A stretch of DNA of 64,000 nucleotides from Streptomyces sp. Ru62 (lineage in GTDB: Bacteria > Actinomycetota > Actinomycetes > Streptomycetales > Streptomycetaceae). Positions 6,048 through 15,044 of the stretch are shown in pieces. The translations under genes and the position numbers were made by a program. Below the pieces are notes generated by a model, which was not told the origin of the DNA, did no database searches, and saw only the letters and a program-made list of their open reading frames with translations. The DNA lies in assembly GCF_002920615.1 (NCBI RefSeq), contig NZ_PQSU01000019.1, positions 124,001 to 188,000 on the forward strand, given 5' to 3'. The stretch's first letter is position 1. Each line of letters opens with the position of its first letter.

Positions 6048-8591
6048 TCACAGGCGCGGGTCGACCGGTTCCGACTCCAGCGCCAGCACCCCGAACACCG
6101 CCTCGTGCACCCGCCACAGCGGCTCCCCGCCGGCGAGCCGGTCCAGGGCCTCCAGGCCGAGGGCGTACTCGCGCAGGGCGAGGGACCGCTTGTGGTTCAG
6201 GAACCGCTGCCGCAGCCGGGCCAGGTTGTCCGGCCGGGTGTACTCGGGACCGTAGATGATCCGCAGGTACTCCCGGCCCCGGCACTTGACGCCGGGCTGC
6301 GCCAGCCGTCCCTCGGGGGTGCGGACCAGCGCGCCGACCGGCTTGACGACCATGCCCTCACCGCCCCGGCCCGTCATCTCCAGCCACCAGTCGACACCCG
6401 CGCGGACCGACTCCGGGTCGCCGGTGTCGACGTACAGCCGCCGGGTGGTCTGCAGCAGTCCGGTGCCGTCGTGCTCCACCAGCCGGTCGATCAGGGCCAG
6501 TTGTTCGTCGTGCGGGAGCGCGGCGAGGCTGCGGCCCTGGACCGCCAGGAGCTGGAAGGGGGCCAGCCGGACCCCGTCCAGGCCCTCGGTGGTCCAGCAG
6601 TAGCGGCGGTAGGCGGCGGTGAACGCCCGCGCGTCCGCGGCGCGTTCGCGCTGCCGGGTGAGCAGGCCGCCCACGTCGGCCCCGCGCGCCGCCGCGGCCT
6701 CCAGGGCGACGAGCGCGCCCGGGAACACCGCGCCGGACGCGGCGCCGACGGCCGCGTACTGGCCGCGCAGCAGCCCCGTGGCCTTCAGCGACCACGGCAT
6801 CAGCTCCGCGTCCAGCAGCAGCCAGTCCGTGTCCAGTTCGTCCCACAGACCGGCGTCGCCGATCGCCGAGCGCAGCCGCCCGAGGATCTCCTCGGTCACC
6901 TCCGTGTCGTCGAAGAACGGCCGCCCGGTGCGGGTGTAGAGCGAACCCGTGGGTCCGTCCACACCGAACCGCTTCCGTGCCGTCTCCGCGTCCCGGCAGA
7001 CCAGGGCCACCGCGCGGGAGCCCATGTGCTTCTCCTCGCACACCACCCGCGCGACCCCGTCCCGCGCGTACTGCGCGAACGCCTCCTCGGGGTGCTCCAG
7101 GAAGCTCTCGATCCGCGAGGTGGCCGTCGGTGCCATGGTCGGCGGCAGGTACGGCAGCAGGCGCGGGTCGGTCGCGAAGCGGCTCATGACCTCAAGGGCC
7201 GCCGCCGCGTTCTCCTCGCGGACTGCCACCCTGCCCGCGTGCCGGGTCTCCACGGCCCGGCGGCCGTACACGTCCGCCAGGTCCAGCGGCCGGCCGTCCT
7301 GCCCGCCGGGCGCCTCGGAGTGCAGCGGCCTCACCGGCTCGTACCAGACCCGCTCGGCCGGTACGTCGACCAGCTCCCGCTCCGGCCAGCGCAGCGCGGT
7401 CAGCTTGCCGCCGAAGACGGCCCCGGTGTCCAGGCAGATGGTGTTGTTGAGCCATGTGGCCTCGGGCACGGGTGTGTGGCCGTAGACGACCGCGGCCCGG
7501 CCCCGGTAGTCCTCCGCCCACGGGTAGCGCACCGGCAGCCCGAACGCGTCGGTCTCGCCGGTGGTCTCCCCGTACAGGGCGTGCGAGCGGACCCGGCCGG
7601 AGGTGCGGCCGTGGTACTTCTCCGGCAGACCTGCGTGGCAGACCACGAGCCGGCCGCCGTCCAGGACGTAGTGGCTGACCAGTCCGTCGATGAACTCCCG
7701 TACCTCGGCGCGGAACTCCTCGCTCTCGCCCTCCATCTGCGCGATGGTCTCGGCGAGCCCGTGGGTGTGCTGGACCCTGCGGCCCTTGAGGTGGCGGCCG
7801 TACTTGTTCTCGTGGTTGCCGGGGACGCACAGGGCGTTGCCGGACTTCACCATGGACATCACCCGGCGCAGCACACCGGGGCTGTCCGGGCCGCGGTCGA
7901 CCAGGTCGCCGACGAAGACGGCGGTACGGCCCTCCGGGTGCACCCCGTCCGCGTAGCCCAGCTCGGCGAGCAACGCCTCCAGTTCGGCGGAGCAGCCGTG
8001 GATGTCGCCGACGATGTCGAACGGGCCGGTGAGGTGGGTCAGGTCGTTGTAGCGCTTCTCGGTGACGACGGTCGCGTTCTCCACCTCCTCCGCACCGCGC
8101 AGCACGTGCACCTTGCGGAAGCCCTCGCGCTCCAGGTGCCGCAGCGACCGGCGCAGTTCGCGGATGTGCCGCTGGATGACCCGCCGGGGCATGTCGGCGC
8201 GGTCGGTGCGGGCCGCGTTGCGCTCGGCGCACACCTCCTCCGGCACGTCGAGCACGATGGCGATGGGCAGCACGTCGTACTGCTTGGCCAGGTCGATCAG
8301 CTGACGCCGGGAGTCCTGCTGCACGCTGGTGGCGTCCACGACCGTACGGCGGCCGGCGGCCAGCCGCTTGCCGGCGATGTAGTGCAGGACGTCGAAGGCG
8401 TCCCGGCTCGCGCTCTGGTCGTTCTCGTCGTCGGCGACCAGACCGCGGCAGAAGTCGGAGGAGATCACCTCGGTCGGCTTGAAGTGCCGCCGGGCGAACG
8501 TGGACTTGCCGGAGCCGGAGGCGCCGACGAGGACGACGAGGGACAGGTCGGTGACGGGGAGCTCCCGTCCCGGCTCGCGGCTCTCGGTCAT
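6048..8591 (-). CDS. pnkp: Polynucleotide kinase-phosphatase, RNA repair (Pnkp)
   Basis: This 847-residue protein has the three-module bacterial Pnkp layout. The N-terminal 5'-OH kinase has a P-loop GASGSGKST at 23-31. The central binuclear metallophosphoesterase (2',3' phosphatase) carries GDIHG near 195-199, GDLVDRG near 228-234, GNHE near 258-261 and YGHTP near 370-374. The C-terminal adenylyltransferase has the lysine motif EEKHMGSRA, with K521 as the expected AMP attachment site. The enzyme heals and seals broken RNA ends, and ligation needs Hen1. It overlaps the hen1 stop by an ATGA. I started at ATG 8591 because the longer frame only runs into hen1. Confidence 0.95.
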   Translation of the reverse strand: MTESREPGRELPVTDLSLVVLVGASGSGKSTFARRHFKPTEVISSDFCRGLVADDENDQSASRDAFDVLHYIAGKRLAAGRRTVVDATSVQQDSRRQLIDLAKQYDVLPIAIVLDVPEEVCAERNAARTDRADMPRRVIQRHIRELRRSLRHLEREGFRKVHVLRGAEEVENATVVTEKRYNDLTHLTGPFDIVGDIHGCSAELEALLAELGYADGVHPEGRTAVFVGDLVDRGPDSPGVLRRVMSMVKSGNALCVPGNHENKYGRHLKGRRVQHTHGLAETIAQMEGESEEFRAEVREFIDGLVSHYVLDGGRLVVCHAGLPEKYHGRTSGRVRSHALYGETTGETDAFGLPVRYPWAEDYRGRAAVVYGHTPVPEATWLNNTICLDTGAVFGGKLTALRWPERELVDVPAERVWYEPVRPLHSEAPGGQDGRPLDLADVYGRRAVETRHAGRVAVREENAAAALEVMSRFATDPRLLPYLPPTMAPTATSRIESFLEHPEEAFAQYARDGVARVVCEEKHMGSRAVALVCRDAETARKRFGVDGPTGSLYTRTGRPFFDDTEVTEEILGRLRSAIGDAGLWDELDTDWLLLDAELMPWSLKATGLLRGQYAAVGAASGAVFPGALVALEAAAARGADVGGLLTRQRERAADARAFTAAYRRYCWTTEGLDGVRLAPFQLLAVQGRSLAALPHDEQLALIDRLVEHDGTGLLQTTRRLYVDTGDPESVRAGVDWWLEMTGRGGEGMVVKPVGALVRTPEGRLAQPGVKCRGREYLRIIYGPEYTRPDNLARLRQRFLNHKRSLALREYALGLEALDRLAGGEPLWRVHEAVFGVLALESEPVDPRL

Positions 8592-10060
8592 GCGGCCTTC
8601 GCCTCCTTCTCGGTGTCGTGGCGGTGGAACACGGCCATCTGGGTGGGTGGGCCGACCTCGGGGTCGTCCGGGCCGACGGGGACGAACTCGACGTCGTAGC
8701 CGTGGCGTCCGGCCACGGTCGCCGCCCAGGCGCGGAACTCCTCGCGGGTCCACTCGAAGCGGTGGTCGCCGTGCCGGACGTGTCCGGCGGGCAGGCTCTC
8801 CCAGCGGACGTTGTACTCGACGTTCGGCGTGGTGACGACGACCGTGCGCGGGCGGGCGTGCCCGAACACGGAGTACTCCAGGGCCGGCAGCCGGGGCAGG
8901 TCGAGGTGTTCGATCACCTCGCTGAGCACGGCGGCGTCGTACCCTTTGAGCCGGTTGTCGGTGTAGGCGAGGGAGCCCTGGACGAGCTTCACGCGGGCCG
9001 CCTGCCGCTCCCCCATCCGGTCGAGCCCGATCCGCCGCGCCGCGATGGTCAGGGCCCGTACGGACACGTCGACGCCGACGATCTCGGTGAACCGGGTGTC
9101 CTTGAGCAGTGCCCGCACCAACTGGCCCTGTCCGCAGCCGAGGTCGAGGACGCGCGCGGCACCGGAGGCGTGCAGCGCGGTGAGGATCGCCGCCCGGCGC
9201 TGCTCGGCGAGCGGGGTCGGCCTCTCCTCCGCCTCGGTCTCCTGCGCGACGGCGTTGTCGATCTCCTCGACCTCGCTGTCGTCGGCCTCGGCCAGCCTCA
9301 CCAGCTCCAGCCGCTCGCGCGCCTGCCGGGTCAGCGACCAGCGCCGGGACAGGTAGCGGCTGGTGATGAGCTGCTGCTCCGGGTGGCCGGCCAGCCAGCC
9401 GTCACCGGCGCGCAGCAGCTTGTCGACCTCGTCGGCGGAGACCCAGTAGTGCTTGGCGTCGTCCAGCACCGGCAGCAGGACGTACAGGTGGCGCAGCGCC
9501 TCGGCGAGGGTCAGCCGGTCCGACTCCAGCACCAGCCGGACGTACCGCGAGTCGCCCCATTCCGGGAACGCGGTGTCGAGCGGGACGGGGTCGGCGGTGA
9601 CAGACCAGCCGAGCGGTTCGAACAGCCGTCGTACGAGGGCGGCTCCGCCGCGGGCGGGCAGCGCCGGGACCTCCACGCGCAGCGGCAGCGGGGCCGCCGC
9701 CCGCTCGGGGCGGGCGGTGCACACGCCGCGCAGGGCGCTGGAGAAGACGGTGCTCAGCGCGACGGCGAGGAGCGAGGAAGCCGCGTAGGGGCGGTCGTTG
9801 ACGTACTGCGCGAGGGCCGCGTCGGGGGCGCCGCCGCGGCCCTTGCCCTTGCCCTTGCCCCGGCGGACCAGTGCGAGCGTGTCGGTCTCCAGCAGCAGGG
9901 CGGCCGTGCAGCGTTCGGCGTCCGCCTCGGGGTAGAAGACGTGCGCCGTGCCGTACGACGTGGAGAACGCCTGCGCCTTGTCGGGGTGCTTGTGCAGCAG
10001 GTACCCCAGGTCGGTGGCCGGGTCCGCGGCCGTGCCGGTGGTGGAGATCGTCACGAACAT
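8588..10060 (-). CDS. hen1: 3'-terminal RNA ribose 2'-O-methyltransferase Hen1
   Basis: This 490-residue protein is the methyltransferase partner of Pnkp. The N-terminal half (about 1-240) is the Pnkp-ligase-activating region of bacterial Hen1 (opening MFVTISTTG, ATDLGYLLHKHP). The C-terminal half is the SAM-dependent methyltransferase, with VLDLGCGQG and the metal-binding residues of the Hen1 family in EVIEHLD and the downstream RHGDHRFEW. It methylates the 2'-OH at the 3' end of cut RNA before ligation and so protects the repaired junction. It is first in the two-gene operon; its stop overlaps the pnkp start. A Gly-Lys low-complexity stretch (GKGKGKGRGG) sits near residue 90. Confidence 0.95.
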   Translation of the reverse strand: MFVTISTTGTAADPATDLGYLLHKHPDKAQAFSTSYGTAHVFYPEADAERCTAALLLETDTLALVRRGKGKGKGRGGAPDAALAQYVNDRPYAASSLLAVALSTVFSSALRGVCTARPERAAAPLPLRVEVPALPARGGAALVRRLFEPLGWSVTADPVPLDTAFPEWGDSRYVRLVLESDRLTLAEALRHLYVLLPVLDDAKHYWVSADEVDKLLRAGDGWLAGHPEQQLITSRYLSRRWSLTRQARERLELVRLAEADDSEVEEIDNAVAQETEAEERPTPLAEQRRAAILTALHASGAARVLDLGCGQGQLVRALLKDTRFTEIVGVDVSVRALTIAARRIGLDRMGERQAARVKLVQGSLAYTDNRLKGYDAAVLSEVIEHLDLPRLPALEYSVFGHARPRTVVVTTPNVEYNVRWESLPAGHVRHGDHRFEWTREEFRAWAATVAGRHGYDVEFVPVGPDDPEVGPPTQMAVFHRHDTEKEAKAA

Positions 10061-10148
10061 GCTGTCGAGTCTCCCTGGCCGGAACCTCGCTGACCACAGG
10101 TTTTCCGCGCGGCTGTGGCCGGCCGGACCCGTGCGACGGTGGTCTGCG

Positions 10149-10165
10149 GGCCCCGGCCCGGGGCC
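10149..10165 (-). terminator. Hairpin after the lipoprotein gene
   Basis: GGCCCC at 10149-10154 pairs with GGGGCC at 10160-10165, about 20 nt past the stop of the minus-strand lipoprotein gene. It is a GC-only stem in very GC-rich DNA, so the call is modest. Confidence 0.35.
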
Positions 10166-10185
10166 GCGCGGCCGGACCTGCCCGC

Positions 10186-11154
10186 TCAGGACTCGTCGTC
10201 GACGATCTTCCGCGCCTTCGCCATGGCCCGCTGGTCGTCGGCGCGGCGTGCGTCGAGCGCCTTCTTGTTCTTGCTGATGGCGGTCTTCTGCGCGCGGCTC
10301 TCGACGGCGTGCACGGCCTGGATGAAGCCGGTGTCGAGCTTGCACCGGGCGTCCGCGGCGGCGGTCTTCTTCTCCTTCTCCGACGGCTCGTCACCGCGGT
10401 ACCAGTCGGAGTCGGTGGACGCCTGGTCCGGGTCGGAGTAGCGGAAGCCCTTGTCCTTCATGCACGTCGACCACTCGCGCTCGACCTTCTTCCAGGCGGG
10501 GTCCTTCCGCGCTTGCTTGTGCGCCTGGTACCAGTACTGCGCGGGGAGCGAGTAGTAGCCGCTGAGCCGTACGCCGCCGATCTTCGTCGGCTTGGGCTCG
10601 GGGCCGTAGATCTTCCGGACCGCCTCGCCCATGCACCCCTTCGCGGGGATGGGGTGGCCGTGCGCCTGGTGGCTGTCGCCGGACTCGAACGTGCCGGTGA
10701 GGGCCGCGTACTGGTCGGCGGGCCACTCCATGGGCTGGTCGTCGGACGCGTCCCGCACCGCGTTGTGGTAGCCGTGCTCGGCCGCCAGGTCGGGGTCGTC
10801 CACGCCGTACGGGCTGTCGTCCCCGACCTTGCTGCCGCCGGCGAGGGTGCCCTGCCGCACCGGGTAGGTCGACTCGACGGTCCTGATGTCGAGCGTCTTG
10901 AAACCGGTGAACCCGAGCCGGACCATGCACCGCTTGGCGAGGATCCACTGTGCCGTGCCGACGGCCTTGCCGTCGCGGGTCGTCGCGTCCGGTATGTAGG
11001 CGTTCAGCGGGAACGACTTCATGGTGTTGAGGCGGCGGGCCTCGTCGCCGGGGTCGTCGTCGCCGACGAACTGGCACGCCGACACGGCGAGCAGGCCGGT
11101 CAGGGCAAGGGGGAGGATTCTGCGCACGCGGTCATATGACCAGGCAGGGATCAT
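10186..11154 (-). CDS. Secreted lipoprotein of unknown function
   Basis: This is a 322-residue protein with a short basic N terminus, a hydrophobic signal and a lipobox LLAVSAC, so it should be lipid-anchored outside the membrane. The mature part is hydrophilic with several Cys (RCMVRLGF, KGCMGEAVRKIYG, STCMKDKGF, ARCKLDTGF), probably forming disulphides. It ends in a basic, Ala-rich helical tail. It looks like a Streptomyces-type hypothetical lipoprotein; I know no function for it. The start is uncertain: ATG 11154 is used here, but a GTG nearer the signal peptide is possible and neither has a strong ribosome site. It diverges from the DD-peptidase gene. Confidence 0.75.
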   Translation of the reverse strand: MIPAWSYDRVRRILPLALTGLLAVSACQFVGDDDPGDEARRLNTMKSFPLNAYIPDATTRDGKAVGTAQWILAKRCMVRLGFTGFKTLDIRTVESTYPVRQGTLAGGSKVGDDSPYGVDDPDLAAEHGYHNAVRDASDDQPMEWPADQYAALTGTFESGDSHQAHGHPIPAKGCMGEAVRKIYGPEPKPTKIGGVRLSGYYSLPAQYWYQAHKQARKDPAWKKVEREWSTCMKDKGFRYSDPDQASTDSDWYRGDEPSEKEKKTAAADARCKLDTGFIQAVHAVESRAQKTAISKNKKALDARRADDQRAMAKARKIVDDES

Positions 11155-11289
11155 GTGCGCTGTGATGGAAGCCACAGTTCCGGCACACGGTGTTCACAGA
11201 AGACCCCTGTGATCTCCGTTACGGCCGCCCCGGCCCCGCGTCTGATGGAGTGATCCCTCGTCAACTGACCACTGACAGAAGGGGGAACC

Positions 11290-12246
11290 ATGACCAACGG
11301 CCAGGGAACCCGGGTACGCGGGAGAGCCGCCGTCGCCGTGGCGGCCGGTGTCGTCCTCGGGGCGAGCGTCCTCGCGACCGCTCCCGCCCAGGCGGCCACG
11401 GCGCCGGCCGCGGCCTCCGCCCAGCGCTCCGCCGCCGCGGCACCGCAGGTGTCGGCACAGGGCGCGTACGCCATGAACCCGGCGACGGGCAAACAGCTCT
11501 TCGGCAAGGCGCCGGACGGGCGGCTGCGGACCGGCTCCACGACGAAGATCATGACGGCGCTCGTGGTGCTGTCGCAGCGGAACGTCGACCTCGGGAAGAA
11601 GGTGAAAATCAAGAAGGAGTACACCGACTACGTCATCGACCCGGTGACACACGTTCAGCGCTACTCAAGCGCCAATCTGATCCTCGGCGACTCGATGAAG
11701 GTCGGCGACCTGCTGTACGGCCTGCTGCTGCCCTCGGGCTGCGACGCGGCCTACGCGCTCGCGGACACCTACGGCACGGGCTCGACGACGGCCCAGCGGA
11801 CCAAGTCCTTCATCGGCAAGATGAACGCCAAGGCGCGCGAACTCGGTCTGAGGAACACCCACTTCGACTCCTTCGACGGGGTGTCCAACGGGAAGAACCA
11901 CTCCTCACCGCGTGACCTGGCCAAGCTGGCCGGGGTCGCGCTGAAGAACAAGACGTTCAAGAAGGTCGTCGGCACGAAGGTCTACGACGACATGCAGTCG
12001 TACCGGCCGGGCGGCGGGACGCACGCCATGAAGCCGTGGAGCAACTCGAACAAGCTCCTCACCTCCTACCGGGGCGCGTTCGGCGTGAAGACCGGCTCCG
12101 GTCCGGAAGCGAAGTTCTGCCTGGTGTTCGCGGCCACCCGTGGTTCGAGGACGGTCGTGGGCACGATCCTCGCGGACACGTCGGCGGACCAGCGTTTCAA
12201 GGACGCGGCGAAGATCCTGGACTACGGCTTCACCCGGAGCGGCTGA
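11290..12246 (+). CDS. D-Ala-D-Ala carboxypeptidase/transpeptidase, Streptomyces K15 type (S11)
   Basis: This 318-residue secreted penicillin-binding enzyme has a signal peptide ending at about residue 35 (ATAPAQA). The three active-site motifs are present: SxxK as S83-TT-K86, the second motif as S149-G150-C151, and K267-T-G269. Having Cys where most family members have Asn (SxN) is the hallmark I know from the Streptomyces K15 DD-transpeptidase, so this is a K15-like member. It acts on peptidoglycan stem peptides outside the cell. A strong ribosome site (AGGGGG) precedes ATG 11290, and a clear terminator follows. Confidence 0.9.
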   Translation: MTNGQGTRVRGRAAVAVAAGVVLGASVLATAPAQAATAPAAASAQRSAAAAPQVSAQGAYAMNPATGKQLFGKAPDGRLRTGSTTKIMTALVVLSQRNVDLGKKVKIKKEYTDYVIDPVTHVQRYSSANLILGDSMKVGDLLYGLLLPSGCDAAYALADTYGTGSTTAQRTKSFIGKMNAKARELGLRNTHFDSFDGVSNGKNHSSPRDLAKLAGVALKNKTFKKVVGTKVYDDMQSYRPGGGTHAMKPWSNSNKLLTSYRGAFGVKTGSGPEAKFCLVFAATRGSRTVVGTILADTSADQRFKDAAKILDYGFTRSG

Positions 12247-12254
12247 GCCGGGCC

Positions 12255-12276
12255 GGGGGGACTCACGGGTCCCCCC
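12255..12276 (+). terminator. Rho-independent-like terminator after the DD-peptidase gene
   Basis: GGGGGGAC (12255-12262) pairs perfectly with GTCCCCCC (12269-12276) around a 6-nt loop, 9 nt after the stop. Two further small palindromes follow at 12283-12297 (CCTGACC/GGTCAGG) and about 12296-12309 (GGTCCG/CGGACC). Confidence 0.7.
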
Positions 12277-12384
12277 GCACCCCCTGACCGGGTCAGGTCC
12301 GTCCGGACCGCGGGCAACCCTTCCGGCGCGAGGGGCCTCTCACCGAACGGACGCATCGGACAGGGACTTGAGGGGGGACTCACC

Positions 12385-13035
12385 GTGCTCGTGACCGACC
12401 GGAGGGGCGGGCGGCGGGCGTGGGCGGCGGCTGTACTGGCACTGCTCACGCTGCTCACGGTGTCCTGCGACACCGGCGCGCGGCGGCCGGCGTCCGCGGC
12501 GCGCCCGACCGCACCGGCCCGGGTCGCGGCATACGACGCCGGCTGGCGGACCGGCAGAGGGATCCATGACTCCGACGGCAAGGGCGCGGCGATCCGCGAA
12601 GTGGTCTGGGGCGGCTGTGTGCGCCGCTCGCTCACGGCCCGGCCGCGGGAGGTCGTGGACCGGGACCGCGGTGCCTGGGTGCTCGGCTGCCGGCACGGGG
12701 TCTCCGGCGCCCCGCACCGGCGCCCCTCCCGCCCCCTGACCCGCCGCGAGCCGGACCCCGGTCTCCTGGCCGGCTTCCGCTCCTGGGCCGCGCGGCACGG
12801 CGCGAAGGACTCCGCGTCGAGGGCGACCCGGGTCGTCCTGGTCCACCTCGGCGACCACGACTACGACGTCGAACTCACCGGCGCCTACCGTCCCGGTGAC
12901 CGTGCGGCGGGCGCGGCGGACCTGGCCGACGCGTTCGCCGAGTGGTGGGACGGCGACGACGGGGAGAGCGGCACCGCCTGGAACCTGCTCGTGCTCACAC
13001 GGGACGGCGAGCGTCTTCTGACCCGGGATCTGTGA
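12385..13035 (+). CDS. Small lipoprotein of unknown function
   Basis: This 216-residue protein begins at GTG 12385, preceded by a GA-rich ribosome site. It has a twin-Arg-rich head, a hydrophobic segment and a lipobox LLTVSC, so it is a probable lipoprotein. The mature domain is basic and contains WGGCVRRS and WVLGCRHG, a likely disulphide pair, then an alpha/beta-looking segment (RVVLVHLGDHDYDVEL). I do not recognise the family. Its last 41 bp overlap the 3' end of the converging membrane-protein gene. Confidence 0.65.
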   Translation: MLVTDRRGGRRAWAAAVLALLTLLTVSCDTGARRPASAARPTAPARVAAYDAGWRTGRGIHDSDGKGAAIREVVWGGCVRRSLTARPREVVDRDRGAWVLGCRHGVSGAPHRRPSRPLTRREPDPGLLAGFRSWAARHGAKDSASRATRVVLVHLGDHDYDVELTGAYRPGDRAAGAADLADAFAEWWDGDDGESGTAWNLLVLTRDGERLLTRDL

Positions 13036-13522
13036 CCGGTCCACCCGGCTCCGGCCGGCGCTCGGAGATCGCCCCGGCGAGGACGCCGAGGGTCACGGCG
13101 GCGAGGCCGAGGCCGACGACGCCGGTGTTGACCCAGAAGTAGCCGGGGCTGCTGGGACGGGTGCTGCCGTCGGCCAGGACGCAGTCGAAGCGGAGCGGCA
13201 CCCAGGACGCCTTCTGGCCGACGAGCACACCGGGCGGGAAGTCGTCGCGGCACTCGTGGGCCGGTGTGGAGTCCGCGCCGGAGGAGGACTCGTGCACGGA
13301 GAGCGCGACCGCTCCCGCGCCCAGGAAATAGAGGACGACCGCTGCCCAGCCCGCCATCCACGCCGACCAGCGCACCAGGTCCAGCCGCCAGTCCGGGCGC
13401 CTGCCGGGCATCGCCACGGACAGGAGCTTGACGATGACGGCGATCACCCAGGCGGGGATCGCCAGGACGGCCGGGAAGAGCAGAAAGCCGAAGAGGATGC
13501 CGAGCGCGGAGTCGTCGTCCAT
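12995..13522 (-). CDS. Membrane protein of unknown function
   Basis: This 175-residue protein has three to four hydrophobic helices: about 7-36 (probably one long or two short), about 52-75, and about 132-152. A loop between the last two has two Cys (HECRDD, RFDCVLADG) and is probably extracytoplasmic. The start is ATG 13522. The tail is hydrophilic (ISERRPEPGG). No family was recognised. The 3' end overlaps the convergent lipoprotein gene by 41 bp, so the two transcripts are antisense there. Confidence 0.6.
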   Translation of the reverse strand: MDDDSALGILFGFLLFPAVLAIPAWVIAVIVKLLSVAMPGRRPDWRLDLVRWSAWMAGWAAVVLYFLGAGAVALSVHESSSGADSTPAHECRDDFPPGVLVGQKASWVPLRFDCVLADGSTRPSSPGYFWVNTGVVGLGLAAVTLGVLAGAISERRPEPGGPVTDPGSEDARRPV

Positions 13523-13915
13523 CGACTGATCCCAACAGGCCCCCGCCTCCCGGACCGTGACGGAAGCCACACCTCCGGTCACAGACTCGTCACAGGCGGG
13601 GTGAGGGGGCGGGCGCGGGGAGGGGGGCGGCTGTCGGGTGGGGCTCTGGGAGAGCGGGGGGCTACGGGCGGGGCCCGATGCCCGGGCGCCTTGGACTGGT
13701 GGGCCGATGTGCTGAACCCGCGGGCTCGGCACCGCGGCTGAGGGCGGACCGCCGGCCGGGAGCCGGGACGGGCGGGCCGATGGGCTGAAGCCCTGAGCCC
13801 GGACCGGCGGCCTGGGCCACGAGAGCGCGTGGCGTCGGCTCTCGGGGTGGCCCCAGGGCGAGGTCCCGGGGCTCATGGGGCCGGGCCCCGGGACCGGAGG
13901 CGGGTCGTCGAGTGG
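13523..13915. other. Gene-free, very GC-rich intergenic stretch
   Basis: This stretch of about 390 bp lies between the membrane protein's start and the LLM oxidoreductase's stop. It is strongly G-rich on the plus strand. It contains an imperfect direct repeat: two segments beginning GGGCCGATG and continuing with GCTGAA, near 13701 and 13778. I see no coding potential and no RNA gene. It probably holds the membrane protein's promoter, but no hexamers stand out. Confidence 0.4.
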
Positions 13916-14839
13916 TTACGACAGCTGGGACTGGACCTGGCTGGAGATCAGCTCCAGGTGGTCCAGATCGCCGAGGTCCAGCACCTGGAGGTAGATCCGC
14001 TGGGAACCGATCTCTGCGTACCTGCCGATCTTGTCGACGACCTCGGCCGGGGAACCGGCCAGCCCGTTGGCCTTCAGCTCGTCCACCTGACGGCCGATCG
14101 CGGCGGCGCGCCGGGCCACCTCCTGGTCGTCCCTGCCGACGCAGACGACGAGCGCGTTGGAGTACGTCAGGTCGTCCGCGTCGCGGCCCGCCTCCACCGC
14201 GGCGGCCCGCACCCGGCCGAACTGCCGCTCACTGTCCTCGATCGAGGCGAACGGGATGTTGAACTCGTCGGCGTACCGGGCGGCGAGCCGCGGGGTCCGG
14301 GCCGCGCCATGGCCGCCGATCAGCACCGGGACCTTCTTCTGGGCGGGCTTGGGCAGCGCCGGCGAGTCGGTGAGGTCGTAGAACGTGCCGTGGAAGTCGA
14401 AGGTCTTGCCGACCTCGGTCGCCCACAGCCCGGTGACGATCGCGAGCTGCTCCTCCAGCCGCGCGAACTTCTCCTTCGGGAAGGGGATGCCGTACGCCTT
14501 GTGCTCCTCCTCGAACCAGCCCGCGCCGAGGCCGAGTTCGACCCGGCCGCCGGACATCTGGTCGACCTGGGCGACCTGGATGGCGAGCACACCGGGCAGG
14601 CGGAAGGTGCCGGCGGTCATCAGCGTGCCGAGACGGATGCGCTTGGTCTCACGGGCGAGGCCGGCCAGGGTGATCCAGGCGTCCGTGGGGCCGGGAAGGC
14701 CGTCCACGCTGCCCATGCGGAGGTAGTGGTCGGAACGGAAGAACGCGTCGAAGCCCAGGTCCTCGGTGGCCTTGGCCACGGCGAGCAGGGTGTCGTAGGT
14801 GGCCCCCTGCTGGGGCTCGGTGAAGATTCGAAGGTCCAT
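13916..14839 (-). CDS. LLM-class F420-dependent oxidoreductase
   Basis: This is a 307-residue TIM-barrel protein of the luciferase-like monooxygenase fold. Characteristic pieces are AKATEDLGFDAFFRSDHY at the start, KRIRLGTLMTAGTFR, the family signature VDQMSGGRVELGLGAGWFEEEH, and VPVLIGGHG. The form resembles the Rv1855c-type, F420-dependent subgroup. The substrate is unknown. ATG 14839 is chosen because a TTGACG promoter lies just upstream and leaves almost no room for a leader. It is a single gene on the minus strand, facing away from the short ORF at 15045. Confidence 0.9.
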   Translation of the reverse strand: MDLRIFTEPQQGATYDTLLAVAKATEDLGFDAFFRSDHYLRMGSVDGLPGPTDAWITLAGLARETKRIRLGTLMTAGTFRLPGVLAIQVAQVDQMSGGRVELGLGAGWFEEEHKAYGIPFPKEKFARLEEQLAIVTGLWATEVGKTFDFHGTFYDLTDSPALPKPAQKKVPVLIGGHGAARTPRLAARYADEFNIPFASIEDSERQFGRVRAAAVEAGRDADDLTYSNALVVCVGRDDQEVARRAAAIGRQVDELKANGLAGSPAEVVDKIGRYAEIGSQRIYLQVLDLGDLDHLELISSQVQSQLS

Positions 14840-14842
14840 ACA

Positions 14843-14871
14843 TCTATCCTGCACGGCGCCGCCCGCGTCAA
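14843..14871 (-). promoter_or_regulatory. Promoter of the LLM oxidoreductase gene, probably leaderless
   Basis: On the minus strand TTGACG (14866-14871) is followed after 17 nt by GATAGA (14843-14848). The alternative -10 CAGGAT (14846-14851) is closer to the Streptomyces form but leaves only a 14-nt spacer. Either way transcription would start at or next to the ATG (14839). Confidence 0.55.
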
Positions 14872-15044
14872 CCGCGCCGGTACCGTCCGGCACGGCGGTC
14901 CCCGGTCGGGTGAAATTGTCCCACCCCCCGCGCGGGCCCCGCTCCAGCCCAGTGACCGGCCCCGGCGGTGATCGTTGGGCCGTCGGAGCCGGACCGTCCG
15001 GCGCCCGCGCCGGCCCCGGCGGGCCGGGGGCCGAGGAGGCTGTC

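Noticed and set aside
13256..13741. Plus-strand frame opposite the membrane protein
   Set aside because: Antisense to a protein with clear membrane helices. It has no ribosome site and Arg/Gly-rich composition typical of shadow frames.
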